A stretch of 64,000 nucleotides of DNA, taken from positions 28,268,132 through 28,332,131 of the forward strand of contig OZ023207.1 in assembly GCA_963995525.1 (NCBI GenBank), in the 5' to 3' direction. The stretch's first letter is position 1. Every line of letters starts with the position of its first letter. This DNA is from Escarpia spicata (lineage: Eukaryota > Annelida > Polychaeta > Sabellida > Siboglinidae). Shown here piece after piece: positions 1 to 7,380 of this stretch. The notes beneath the pieces are model-generated. The model ran no database searches. It saw nothing but the letters and a program-made list of their open reading frames with translations, and had not been told where the DNA came from. The translations under genes were made by a program, and so were the position numbers.

Positions 1-231
1 ACTTCGTACATCACCGATGCCATTTGTCAGTTTTTCACAATTAAAATTGATTTAAAGTGCTGAAACTAGATTTTGTTCGACGAGGTCGCATCAGTTTTGA
101 ACAGGATTGCAATAATCAGCCTGCAGTGGAGCCTGCAGACTGCACGTGTGGTGATTGTGCTAGATTTAGTTACGTCTGTGCTACTTTTAGCGCGTTGTCA
201 TGGCGCGTCTTAGCGAAGGTCCATGCCTGAG
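1..231. other. Unassigned non-coding flank
   Basis: There is no convincing reading frame or RNA gene here. The sequence is less AT-rich than what follows and has a short repeated GCCTGCAG motif around 120-137. Nothing identifies a function. Confidence 0.5.
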
Positions 232-346
232 AACGGGTGATCTAAGGCATTATCCAACGGGTGGTCTAAGGCATTATCCAACTGGTGGTCTAAGGCATTA
301 TCCAACGGGTGGTCTAAGGCATTATCCAACGGGTAGTCTAAGGCAT
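232..346 (+). repeat. 24-bp tandem repeat, about 5 copies
   Basis: The word TCTAAGGCAT starts at about 241, 265, 289, 313 and 337, an exact 24-bp spacing. The unit is roughly AACGGGTGGTCTAAGG followed by CATTATCC, with only single-base differences (GTGATC, GTGGTC, GTAGTC, AACTGG). The array ends at GGCATGGAGCGC. The GGTGGTCTAAGGC core resembles the D-arm/A-box of eukaryotic leucine tRNAs (GAGTGGTCTAAGGC), but no acceptor, anticodon or T arm is present, so it is not a tRNA gene. Confidence 0.9.
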
Positions 347-961
347 GGAGCGCTTGCTAATTAATTTAATTAATGTTTTGACTGATTTATAGTTTAACAA
401 TTGAAATATTCACAGCAACATGAATACACAATGTCTTAATTAATAACTGTAACTTATTATAACCATTGCATGGCGACTTATTAAAAAAAATTGTCAATGT
501 AATATTTTGTTTTGGAAATTAAACAAAATCGAACTGTAGTATTTTTGATATTATGATATGGTACTTCTACAACAAAAAATCGAATGCTTTATAATTCCAG
601 ATATTACCTTCTATAGTCCATTATACCTTGTATACAATTTTAATTGTATATAAAAATTGGGATTCCACATTAAGTATGTTTGCTAATTTGTTATAGTTTT
701 GTTACAAATATTTAGCAAATTGTGGCAATTAAATGTGCCCTAATGAAACAACTTATATGTGCTATGTTGTAAGTGGCATTAAAATGTGAATCACATGCTT
801 TGAACAAAACATATACATACAAATTAGGAATCATAATTCAATATGCAATACGTTCGATCGCACATCCGATCGCATGCCCGACCGTGCTTCATAGCATGTC
901 GAAAAAAATTGAACTGGCAAAAATGTAATCCTGAGTGAGGCCCTGCATACCTTAGTTTTGA
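347..961. other. AT-rich non-coding stretch
   Basis: The region is strongly AT-rich with many in-frame stops and no supported gene. At 855-900 there is a short GC-richer patch with repeated GATCGCA/CCGATCGCATG words. The LINE fragment starts right after a TGA at 959-961. Confidence 0.6.
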
Positions 962-1617
962 CATCAGACAGTCATCAGTTATGCTGACGACACAACTCTA
1001 ATGTCTTCCATGTTCAAGATACTACAGCGTGCAGAGGAAGAGCTTCAAGCTCCCTGTCAAAAATGGGGTATGGAAATCGACCTCTTCAAATGCAAAGTAA
1101 TCGCACTTCTCTGCAGAATAAAGAAATACCTTTCATACCAAGAGCACGGAAGACGTTTTACAACAGCTACGTTCTACCACACATGGACTATTGCAGCACA
1201 CTCTGGGGCAATGCAAATTCATCAGAACGCATCTACAAACTACAAAGACGTGCTGCCAGAATCATAACAGACTCTGAATACAGAGCTCCAAGTGCTCCAC
1301 TATTGAAACAACTAAACTGGCTGCCACTACCAGAGCGCGTGAAATACAGACAATCTCAATTGGTGTTCAAGGCAGTAAAGGGACTGGCTCCTGACTACAT
1401 GTGTGCAATATTCAAATCTGTCTCGAACGTTTCGACAAGAACAACACGGTCAAATACAAGAGAGGATTTGTATGTTCTAAGAGCACGAACAAACATCTTC
1501 AAGAACTCTATAGCTGTTAATGGCGCACAAATATGGAATACTTTAAATCCAGAAATAAGAAAATGCAGCTCTCTAAGTGCGTTTAAGAGAGCATATTTGC
1601 AGAACGTGTTTAATTAG
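962..1617 (+). pseudogene. 5'-truncated, frameshifted LINE reverse transcriptase (C-terminal part)
   Basis: This is the C-terminal remnant of a non-LTR retrotransposon reverse transcriptase, the enzyme that copies element RNA at a nicked target. The catalytic YADD motif is read at 980-991 (context SYADDTTLMSS), in frame with a downstream segment reading KWGMEIDLFKCKVI. A TGA at 959-961 closes that frame upstream, so the fingers and palm blocks are missing. Further on the frame changes: from about 1140 the family-typical block FYNSYVLPHMDYCSTLWG (1156-1209), then YKLQRRAARIITD and LNWLPLPERVKYRQ, runs open to TAG at 1615-1617. Relatives normally have several tens of residues between the KCKVI-like block and the RIKKYL-like block, which are adjacent here, suggesting an internal deletion plus a frameshift near 1135-1145. 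No endonuclease domain remains. The module is typical of CR1/Jockey/L2-like LINEs; I cannot fix the clade. It is inactive. Confidence 0.87.
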
Positions 1618-1844
1618 ACAACATGGACAAACAACGTAATGAACATTCTAACACAGCGTTTTTTATTTTATTTATTGATGCTATATGTTTTACAAATGTT
1701 ATTTATGCAATTCTAATTTCTAAATTGTAATATGTATTTAAGTATATCTTAACTACTTTAAAATAATTTGTTTAGCATTTAAATAACATTTACTTGTACT
1801 CTAATATTTTACAATCACGACCCCTTGAGAAGTTAAATAGACAG
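1618..1844 (+). other. Probable LINE 3' untranslated tail / AT-rich spacer
   Basis: This AT-rich, stop-filled sequence follows the reverse transcriptase stop codon directly. It contains ACGACCCCTTGAGAAG near 1817-1832 shortly before the next tandem array begins. It may be the 3' UTR of the LINE copy. No poly(A) tail or clear target-site duplication is visible, so the end of the element is uncertain. Confidence 0.45.
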
Positions 1845-2790
1845 GCATCCAGCTGGCTGCCTGTCTATTTATGTATGTCTGTCTGTCCGCCTGTCCAGCT
1901 GGCTGGCTAGCAGACTGGCTGCCTGTCAATTTATGAATATATGTCTGTCCACCTGTCCAGCTGACTGGCAGGCAGGCTGGCTGCCTGTCTATTTATGACT
2001 ATATGTCTGTCCACCTGTCCAGCTGGCTGCCTGGCAGACTGGCTGTCAATTTATGATCCACATGTCCAGCTGACTGGCAGGCAGGCTGGCTGCCTGTCTA
2101 TTTATGACTATATGTCTGTCCACCTGTCCAGCTGGCTGCCTGGCAGACTGGCTGCCTGTCAATTTATGATCCACCTGTCCAACTGACTGGCAGGCAGACT
2201 GGCTGCCTGTCTATTTATGACTATATGTCTGTCCACCTGTCCAGCTGGCTAGCTGGCAGACTGGCTGCCTGTCAATTTATGAATATATGTCTGTCCACCT
2301 GTCCAGCTGACTGGCTGGCAGACTGGCTGCCTGTCTATATATGACTATATGTCTGTCCACCTGTCCAGCTGGTTGGCTGGCAGATTGGCTGCCTGTCAAT
2401 TTATGAATATATGTATGTCCACCTGTCCAGCTGGCTGCCTGTCTATTTATGAATATGTGTCTGTCCACCTGTCCAGCTGGCTGGCTGGCAGACTGGCTGC
2501 CTGTCAATTTATGAATATATGTCTGTCCACCTGTCCATCTGGCTGCCTAGCTATTTATGCATGTATGTCTGTCCACCTGTCTAGCTGACTGGTTGGCTGG
2601 CTGGCTGCCTGTCTATTTATGAATATATGTCTGTCCACCTGTCCAACTGGCTGACTAGCTATTTATGCATGTATGTCTGTCCACCTGTCTAGCTGACTGG
2701 TTGGCAGGCTGGATGCCTGTCTATTTATGTATGTCTGTCTGCCTGCCTGTCCAGCTGGCAGGCTGGATGCCTGTCTATTTATTTTATTTA
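1845..2790 (+). repeat. Variable minisatellite, unit about 62 bp (GTCTGTCCACCTGTCCAGCTG core)
   Basis: Units combine three modules: CTGCCTGTCWATTTATGA, ATATGTCTGTCCACCTGTCC and a variable AGCTGGCTGGC/GGCAGACTGG stretch. The full unit is close to 62 bp (for example the GTCCACCTGTCC words near 1947 and 2009), but shorter units occur from about 2040 because the CTGG-rich module expands, contracts or is lost. There are about 16 copies in all. Short reading frames on both strands (for example 1995-2186 plus and 2277-2507 minus) are by-products of the repeat and not genes. Confidence 0.9.
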
Positions 2791-3190
2791 TGCCTGTCAA
2801 TTTTAAATTAACATTTAATTGAGAGTTAAATGGGAATTAGTCAATTAAATTACAATTTGTTTGTAGTAAAGTTAATTAAACTACATTCTGGAAATATTAA
2901 TTGATTAATTAACTTAAATGCATTAATTAACAAATAACAATTATTAACATATATGTTTAAATAAACCCACACTGATTCAATGAAGTGTATTATAAAGTTG
3001 TTAAAATACCTTATAGTTATTTTATAGTAATTCTATTGATTTCCTGAGTAAACATAGGTTTACACACTTTGAGGTATATATAAAATAATATAATCGCATT
3101 GAAACCTGTAGCAACGTGTGTAAAAGTGGTTTTAGTTTGAAATCACTACAATATGCTACAAAAATGATTAATTATTATTTTGTGAGAGTT
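2791..3190. other. AT-rich non-coding stretch
   Basis: Very AT-rich DNA with clusters of TTAATTAA-like words around 2800-2960. No reading frame, RNA gene or repeat unit can be supported. Confidence 0.6.
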
Positions 3191-3233
3191 ATTGATTTGT
3201 GAGAGGAAGTCCACCACTAACCCTACCTTGGAG

Positions 3234-3590
3234 CCAGAGATGGGGTAATCGTACTCGGGATAATCGTACTCAGGGTAATCGTACTCGTGGTAATTGTACT
3301 CGGGGTAATCGTACTCGTGGTAATCATGGGCTACTTTTTGAGTACTCGTACTCGATTACATTGGTCACAAAAGCCAAATAATCATAATCGTACTCGATTA
3401 CATTGCCAAAGTAATCGTAATCATGATTACTTATCATGATTACAATTTTTTTTCATACTTACAATGCAAGTAGATAGATTAGACAGATAGAAATGGCTAT
3501 ATACCAGAAGTAATCTAATGAATGCAATAGTAATTGAGCTATTACCCTTCTATTACAATTGAGCATTTCAGTTGCATAAAAATTAAGTTA
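3234..3590 (+). mobile_element. hAT-like element terminal region with TAATCGTACTCG subterminal repeats
   Basis: The segment opens with CAGAGATGGGGTAATCG at 3234, followed by 15-bp TAATCGTACTC repeats, then CTCGATTACATTGCCAAAG and AATCATGATTAC words. Alternating GTAATC/GATTAC words next to a CAG-start terminus are characteristic of the ends of hAT transposons and their non-autonomous derivatives. A second, similar start (CAGGTCTGGGGTAATAG) lies at 6318 in the same orientation. The other end and the target duplication were not identified, so the element limits are approximate and the class is inferred from composition. Confidence 0.5.
3241..3330 (+). repeat. 15-bp tandem repeat (TAATCGTACTCGGGG), about 6 copies
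   Basis: TAATCGTACTC recurs every 15 bases from about 3246 to 3327, with single changes such as TAATTGTACTC. The variable GGG/GGA/AGG/TGG triplet joins the units. The array sits inside the hAT-like terminal segment and probably represents expanded subterminal transposase-binding motifs; this is an inference. Confidence 0.85.
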
Positions 3591-3631
3591 GATTTCCCTA
3601 GTTAATACCTTCTCTCCCCAGAGAAGCTGTA

Positions 3632-3970
3632 CTGTACTGTTGTAGTACAAAGTTATTATACTAGCTGACAGGCTCTGGGAAGCACTGCAGTAAATAAGTC
3701 TCCTCTACCACCTTGCTTTGTAATTTTAGAAGCCATGCCACCTGTACTGTTGTAGTACAAAGTTATTATAGTGACAGGTTCTGGGAAGCACTCCAGTAAA
3801 TAAGCCTCCTCTACCACCTTGCTTTGTAATTTTAGAAGCCATGCCACCTGTACTGTTGTAGTACAAAGTTATTATACTGACAGGCTCTGGGAAGCACTGC
3901 AGTAAATAAGCCTCCTCTACCACCTTGCTTTGTAATTTTAGAAGCCATGCCACCTGTACTGTTTGCACTG
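3632..3970 (+). repeat. 106-bp tandem repeat, 3 copies plus a partial fourth
   Basis: CTGTACTGTTGTAGTAC starts at 3632, 3742 and 3848, and a broken fourth start (CTGTACTGTTTGCAC) lies at 3954. The first copy carries 4 extra bases (CTAGCTGACAGG against GTGACAGG), so its length is 110. Each unit contains the perfect 6-bp inverted repeat TGTACT-GTTGT-AGTACA and a GGAAGCACTGCAG word. The period is not a multiple of three and the minus-strand frames crossing it are incidental. Confidence 0.93.
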
Positions 3971-4304
3971 TTAGTATGGTGTGAATGACTGGTCATGGCT
4001 ACTCCCTCCTGACTGGCTGGTCAGCTGCTAAATCCCTGTCTACTCTGTCTAAGGGTAAACCTGTCTCAGTTCACCATTGTATTCTGTGTTTGATCTATCT
4101 GATATATATAGCATATTTGAATCTGACCCTCTGTTTTTTGAAATTTGATTAGTGCAATGTATTTCATCATGTGTATTTGTATTTGACATTTTAGAGGGTA
4201 TTTGAAATTTAAAAATGCAACATATTTGTATTTCGTTCTGAAACCGTGTTTGTCCCCTACCCTGCTGCTCTAAATACACAATTGTAATTGGCGTGCTTGC
4301 TTAT
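3971..4304. other. Unassigned non-coding stretch
   Basis: Mixed-composition DNA with no coding frame that resembles a known protein. It links the 106-bp array to the microsatellite. Confidence 0.5.
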
Positions 4305-4468
4305 GTGTGTTTGTGTGTGTATGTGCGTGTGTGCGTGCGTGCGTGTGTGCGTGTGTGTGTGTGTGTGTGTGCGTGTGTGTGTGTGCGTGTGTGTGCGTGT
4401 GTGTGCGTGTGTGTGCGCGTGTGTGTGTGCGCGCACATGCGTGCGTACGTGCGTGCGTGCGTGTGTGT
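4305..4468 (+). repeat. GT/GTGC microsatellite
   Basis: An almost pure alternating purine-pyrimidine tract of TG dinucleotides interrupted by CG (GTGCGTGTGTGCGTGCGTGC and similar). It runs about 160 bp and ends in GTACGTGCGTGCG. The cysteine/valine-rich plus-strand and histidine/threonine-rich minus-strand frames over it are low-complexity artefacts. Such tracts are known to favour Z-DNA and to be length-variable. Confidence 0.95.
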
Positions 4469-4818
4469 AGGCCATAGGGTGCCTGTCACCCCAACACAAC
4501 ACAGTGGGGTAATTGCCCTGCTACTCCTACATTCTTTCATTGAGCAGTTTTATCTGAAGCCATGGATTTATAATCCTATGATCCCACTGATCTTTTCACA
4601 TTGTTTCACCAATGGCTCAGTCATTGTATGCTCAGTACCTGGGACTGGAGCTAGGACCACTAAACCAGCAGTTTAATAGGGCAAATTGATGTTTCACTAT
4701 AAATGCTTCAGACCTAAGAAGTGGAGTTTATTTCAATTCCAACTGTCTATGCGACATATTGTGATCTGCTATCTGTCTAATAAAGCTATCTCTTAAGACA
4801 CAAGTATTTAGTAAAAGT
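4469..4818. other. Non-coding stretch upstream of the BED exon
   Basis: No repeat or gene is recognised. An AATAAAG word occurs at 4779-4785, about 35 bases before the BED-finger ATG; no functional TATA element can be claimed. Confidence 0.4.
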
Positions 4819-4968
4819 ATGGCATCGCCTGCCAAGTCATCCGCTGCGTATACTCATTTTGAGATGCCAGAATGCACTGACAAAGTCTTTAAAGCCAACT
4901 GCAAGCACTGTGCTATCTATATATCAGCAACCAGCAAGACCACCTCCAACCTCCTGAAACACCTCCAG
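4819..4968 (+). CDS. BED-type zinc-finger exon, probably first exon of a hAT-family transposase (partial)
   Basis: The ATG at 4819 opens a 50-residue segment with the layout of a BED finger, the DNA-binding N-terminus of hAT transposases and domesticated relatives. An aromatic-x-HF element (AYTHFE, residues 10-15) is followed by the CxxC pair C28 and C31 (NCKHC), then TSNLLKHLQ with H48. The last ligand (H or C) normally lies 4-6 residues after H48 and is missing, because the reading runs into CAG|GTATGT at 4966-4974, a strong 5' splice site. The unspliced frame continues only to 5052 with unrelated residues, as expected for intron sequence. I found no downstream exon, DDE core or hAT dimerisation domain before the satellite, so this is a partial gene or relic. 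A host ZBED gene is possible but less likely among transposon debris. Confidence 0.65.
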
Positions 4969-4974
4969 GTATGT
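4966..4974 (+). promoter_or_regulatory. Putative 5' splice donor (CAG|GTATGT)
   Basis: CAGGTATGT matches the eukaryotic donor consensus. It falls exactly where the BED-finger similarity stops, between the third zinc ligand and the expected fourth, which supports an exon end at 4968. The matching acceptor was not identified. Confidence 0.6.
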
Positions 4975-5240
4975 AGTCTGTATGAGATTGTATGTGTACC
5001 ATATGGGCAGTTGGTGATTTGGGCAGTTATGCATACACCACCCGTAGGCTGACCACTTGGGCATTTACAACCTAGTGGTCAATAATGGGTGTACTTTGTA
5101 GATGTTTGAATAAACTGATCAGAACTACCTTTTTATAAATAACGTACAAGATACTACTAACACTATATGAAGCACAAAGTAGAAAGATAGTTAAGGGAAT
5201 TTGTTGGAAGAAAGTGACTAGAATTTTGTTCAGACCTGAA
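4975..5240. other. Probable intron or non-coding sequence
   Basis: Follows the putative donor site. No coding similarity or repeat is seen except two GGGCAGTT words near 5005 and 5022. Confidence 0.4.
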
Positions 5241-5896
5241 TTTGAGATAAATGCATCGTTTTTATTTACTACAATATTTGTTGAACAGACACAAAGTGGA
5301 ATATGGCATTAGTTGAATTTTTTTTATAATCTGATGTAATTTGTGATAAATGTATCATGTTTTTATTTACTACAATATTTGTTGAAAAGACACAAAGTGG
5401 AATATGGCATTAGTTGAATGTTTTAAGAATCTGATGTAATTTGAGATAAAGGTATCATGTTTTTATTTACTACAATATTTGCTGAAAAGACACAAAGTGG
5501 AATATGGCATTAGTTGAATGTTTTAAGAATCTGATGTAATTTGTGTTAAATGTATCATGTTTTTATTTACTACAATATTTGCTGAAAAGACACAAAGTGG
5601 AATATGGCATTAGTTGAATGTTTTAAGAATCTGATGTAATTTGTGATAAATGTATCATGTTTTTATTTACTACAATATTTGTTGAAAAGACACAAAGTGG
5701 AATATGACATTAATTGAATGTTTTAAGAATCTGATGTAATTTGTGATAAATGTATCATGTTTTTATTTACTACAATATTTGCTGAAAAGACACAAAGTGG
5801 AATATGGCATTAGTTGAATGTTTTAAGAATCTGATGTAATTTGTGATAAATGCATCATGTTTTTATTTACTACAATATTTGCTGAGAAGACACAAA
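5241..5896 (+). repeat. 100-bp tandem repeat, about 6.5 copies
   Basis: AATATGGCATTAGTTGAAT recurs at about 5300, 5401, 5501, 5601, 5701 and 5801, giving a 100-bp period. Other shared words are TTTTTATTTACTACAATATT and GAAAAGACACAAAGTGG. Copies differ by single bases (TTGTGATAAATG, TTGAGATAAAGG, TTGTGTTAAATG; GTTGAAAAG and GCTGAAAAG). The array breaks off after GAGAAGACACAAAT at about 5896. It is AT-rich, has no reading frame and would lie in the putative intron after the BED exon. Confidence 0.95.
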
Positions 5897-6317
5897 TAAT
5901 ACATATTATGAAAAACATATAAGTTTCATTAGTGATTGATGTTAATAATTATACCCGGGTATTTGATTTTGTCCAGTGGGGTTATGTCCGAGTGGGGTTA
6001 TGAAGGCACATATTCATCCCACTCAGCTATGCTCCAAATGTAACATGGAAAACACTGATGACTGCAATTTATGTGTATTTAAGTAATAACTTAATCCTAA
6101 GACAGATAATGACATATTGTTTTTATATTTAATTTTTTTTAATTTGTTATATATTTTATATCATTCATTATGAATGAACTGTTTCAATTACATCTTCTTG
6201 TGAGACCATTGTGTAAATTTATAAGATGATATGGGCGTTGTTTTAAATGTAATTCCATTACCATGTAGGTATGTTTTATGTATGTCATTGATTGTTGCCA
6301 TCATGCATGTAGGGAAT
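5897..6317. other. Unassigned AT-rich stretch
   Basis: No gene is seen. A short direct repeat of AGTGGGGTTATG lies near 5975 and 5991. The rest is AT-rich with several poly-T runs around 6118-6150. Confidence 0.5.
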
Positions 6318-6470
6318 TCAGGTCTGGGGTAATAGTAATATGTAGTAGTAACGATTACAAATATTCAAATGTATGTAATAGTAATAGGTTGAACAAAACA
6401 CAATGTATTTGTAATAGGAAACAATGTAATAGTAATTTACCTAGATATTACTTTTCTATTACTAATGAAC
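6318..6470 (+). mobile_element. hAT-like terminal region with TAATAGTAATA subterminal words
   Basis: CAGGTCTGGGGTAATAG at 6318 parallels CAGAGATGGGGTAATCG at 3234. It is followed by repeated GTAATAGTAATA words, ACGATTAC and TTTCTATTACTAAT. A related ATTACCCTTCTATTAC word also occurs near 3541. I read this as another degenerate hAT-type terminus in the same orientation. The 101-codon open frame over 6278-6583 has no recognisable domain and is probably incidental. Confidence 0.45.
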
Positions 6471-6969
6471 AACATACAAATTTCAACCACATCAATTTGA
6501 TTAGTTTGGTAGGCCTTAGTATCAACTTGAAGCCATACTGCAGGATTTATGATTGCCCCTCTGGGAATTATGGCCCTTGGTAGCAGATCTGGAAGAAAGG
6601 GGATGCAGAACTCTGGACATTGGCAAAGGCTAACTAACTCCATCAGCAAACACTAATGTTGGTCTCTGCCTTCTCTGGTGGTCAATTAGCACTTGACAGC
6701 TCTGTTCCATGCTGCTAGTAAAAATGGGGGTATATAGGGACTGAGAGAGCAGAGAACTGCTAGACAAAGAATTGTAGCCCATGTTTTGTCTGGTAACAAA
6801 TCCTTTCGTACATATAAATACTGGTAGTTCTAATGTTGGTTGCTTTATTTTGGTCTATAACCAAAAATAAACATCCAAAAACATTAAAATTTAATATATA
6901 TTTTGTAGTTTATATGTCTCAATTTATATAGAAAAACATTGTAAATTTATTTTCTGTTACGATCAGTTC
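6471..6969. other. Unassigned stretch between transposon ends
   Basis: A GC-richer block (6530-6780) is followed by AT-rich sequence. No protein similarity or RNA gene is recognised. It may be the body of a non-autonomous transposon bounded by the termini near 6318 and 7138; this is inference only. Confidence 0.35.
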
Positions 6970-7138
6970 ATTCAAACCATTTTATTTTGTGGGATTCAAT
7001 TCCAATTCAATCTGTTTTGATTCATTCGATTCCAATTCATATATTTTTGTAATCCATTAAATTCCAATTCAATTTCAGATTCATGCAATTTTGTGATCAA
7101 TTCAATTCCAATTCAATTAAGAATTTAACACAGGTCTG
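6970..7138 (-). mobile_element. AATTCCAATTC-rich transposon end (hAT-like terminus, minus orientation)
   Basis: GATTCAATTCCAATTCAAT-type words repeat irregularly through the segment, which closes with AACACAGGTCTG at 7127-7138. Read on the minus strand this is CAGACCTGTGTT followed by ATTGAATTGGAATTGAA repeats, an arrangement known from hAT-type element ends. The 93-bp satellite starts within ten bases of this terminus. The assignment rests on pattern only. Confidence 0.45.
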
Positions 7139-7147
7139 CATGTTAGA

Positions 7148-7380
7148 CAGTTCTCCTGTCAACTGTCCACACAAGCCTTGTTAGATACAGGGACAGTGTG
7201 ACTGCTGTATGGCTAAAGGGATTCAATTGTCCTTTGAAGCCAGTTCTGTAAACTGTCCACACAAGCCTTGTTAGATACTGGGACAGTGTGACTGCTGTAT
7301 GGCTAAAGGGATTCAATTGTCCTTTGAAGCCAGTTCTGTAAACTGTCCACACAAGCCTTGTTAGATACTGGGACAGTGTG
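7148..7380 (+). repeat. Left edge of the satellite: partial and 90-bp monomers
   Basis: The array starts mid-monomer at CAGTTCTCCTGTC (7148). The next two units, 7201-7290 and 7291-7380, are 90 bp because CAGTTCTCCTGTCAACTG is replaced by CAGTTCTGTAAACTG. They also carry ATTCAATTGTCC instead of ATTCAGTGGTCC. From 7381 the 93-bp spacing is established. These edge units are absent from the interior. Confidence 0.9.

Noticed and set aside
232..346. A cluster of tRNA genes
   Set aside because: Only an A-box/D-arm-like core is seen; a 24-bp unit is far too short and lacks anticodon, T arm and acceptor stem.
962..1617. Retroviral or LTR-element pol gene
   Set aside because: The residues after YADD (KCKVI, FYNSYVLPH, YCSTLWGN, QRRAARI) fit a non-LTR LINE, and no LTR, protease, RNase H or integrase block is visible.
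1995..2588. Short frames on both strands over the 62-bp minisatellite
   Set aside because: They follow the repeat rather than a protein and the unit length varies out of phase.
3656..3968. Minus-strand frames containing WLLKLQSKVVEEAYLL
   Set aside because: They are produced by the 106-bp repeat, whose period is not a codon multiple, so the peptide does not continue from copy to copy in one frame.
4293..4676. Cysteine/valine-rich 127-codon frame and its antisense threonine/histidine-rich frames
   Set aside because: These are translations of a TG/CG microsatellite with no conserved sequence beyond it.
6278..6649. A 101-codon plus-strand frame and a 70-codon minus-strand frame
   Set aside because: They are asparagine/cysteine-rich low-complexity readings over TAATAGTAATA transposon-end repeats with no recognisable domain.
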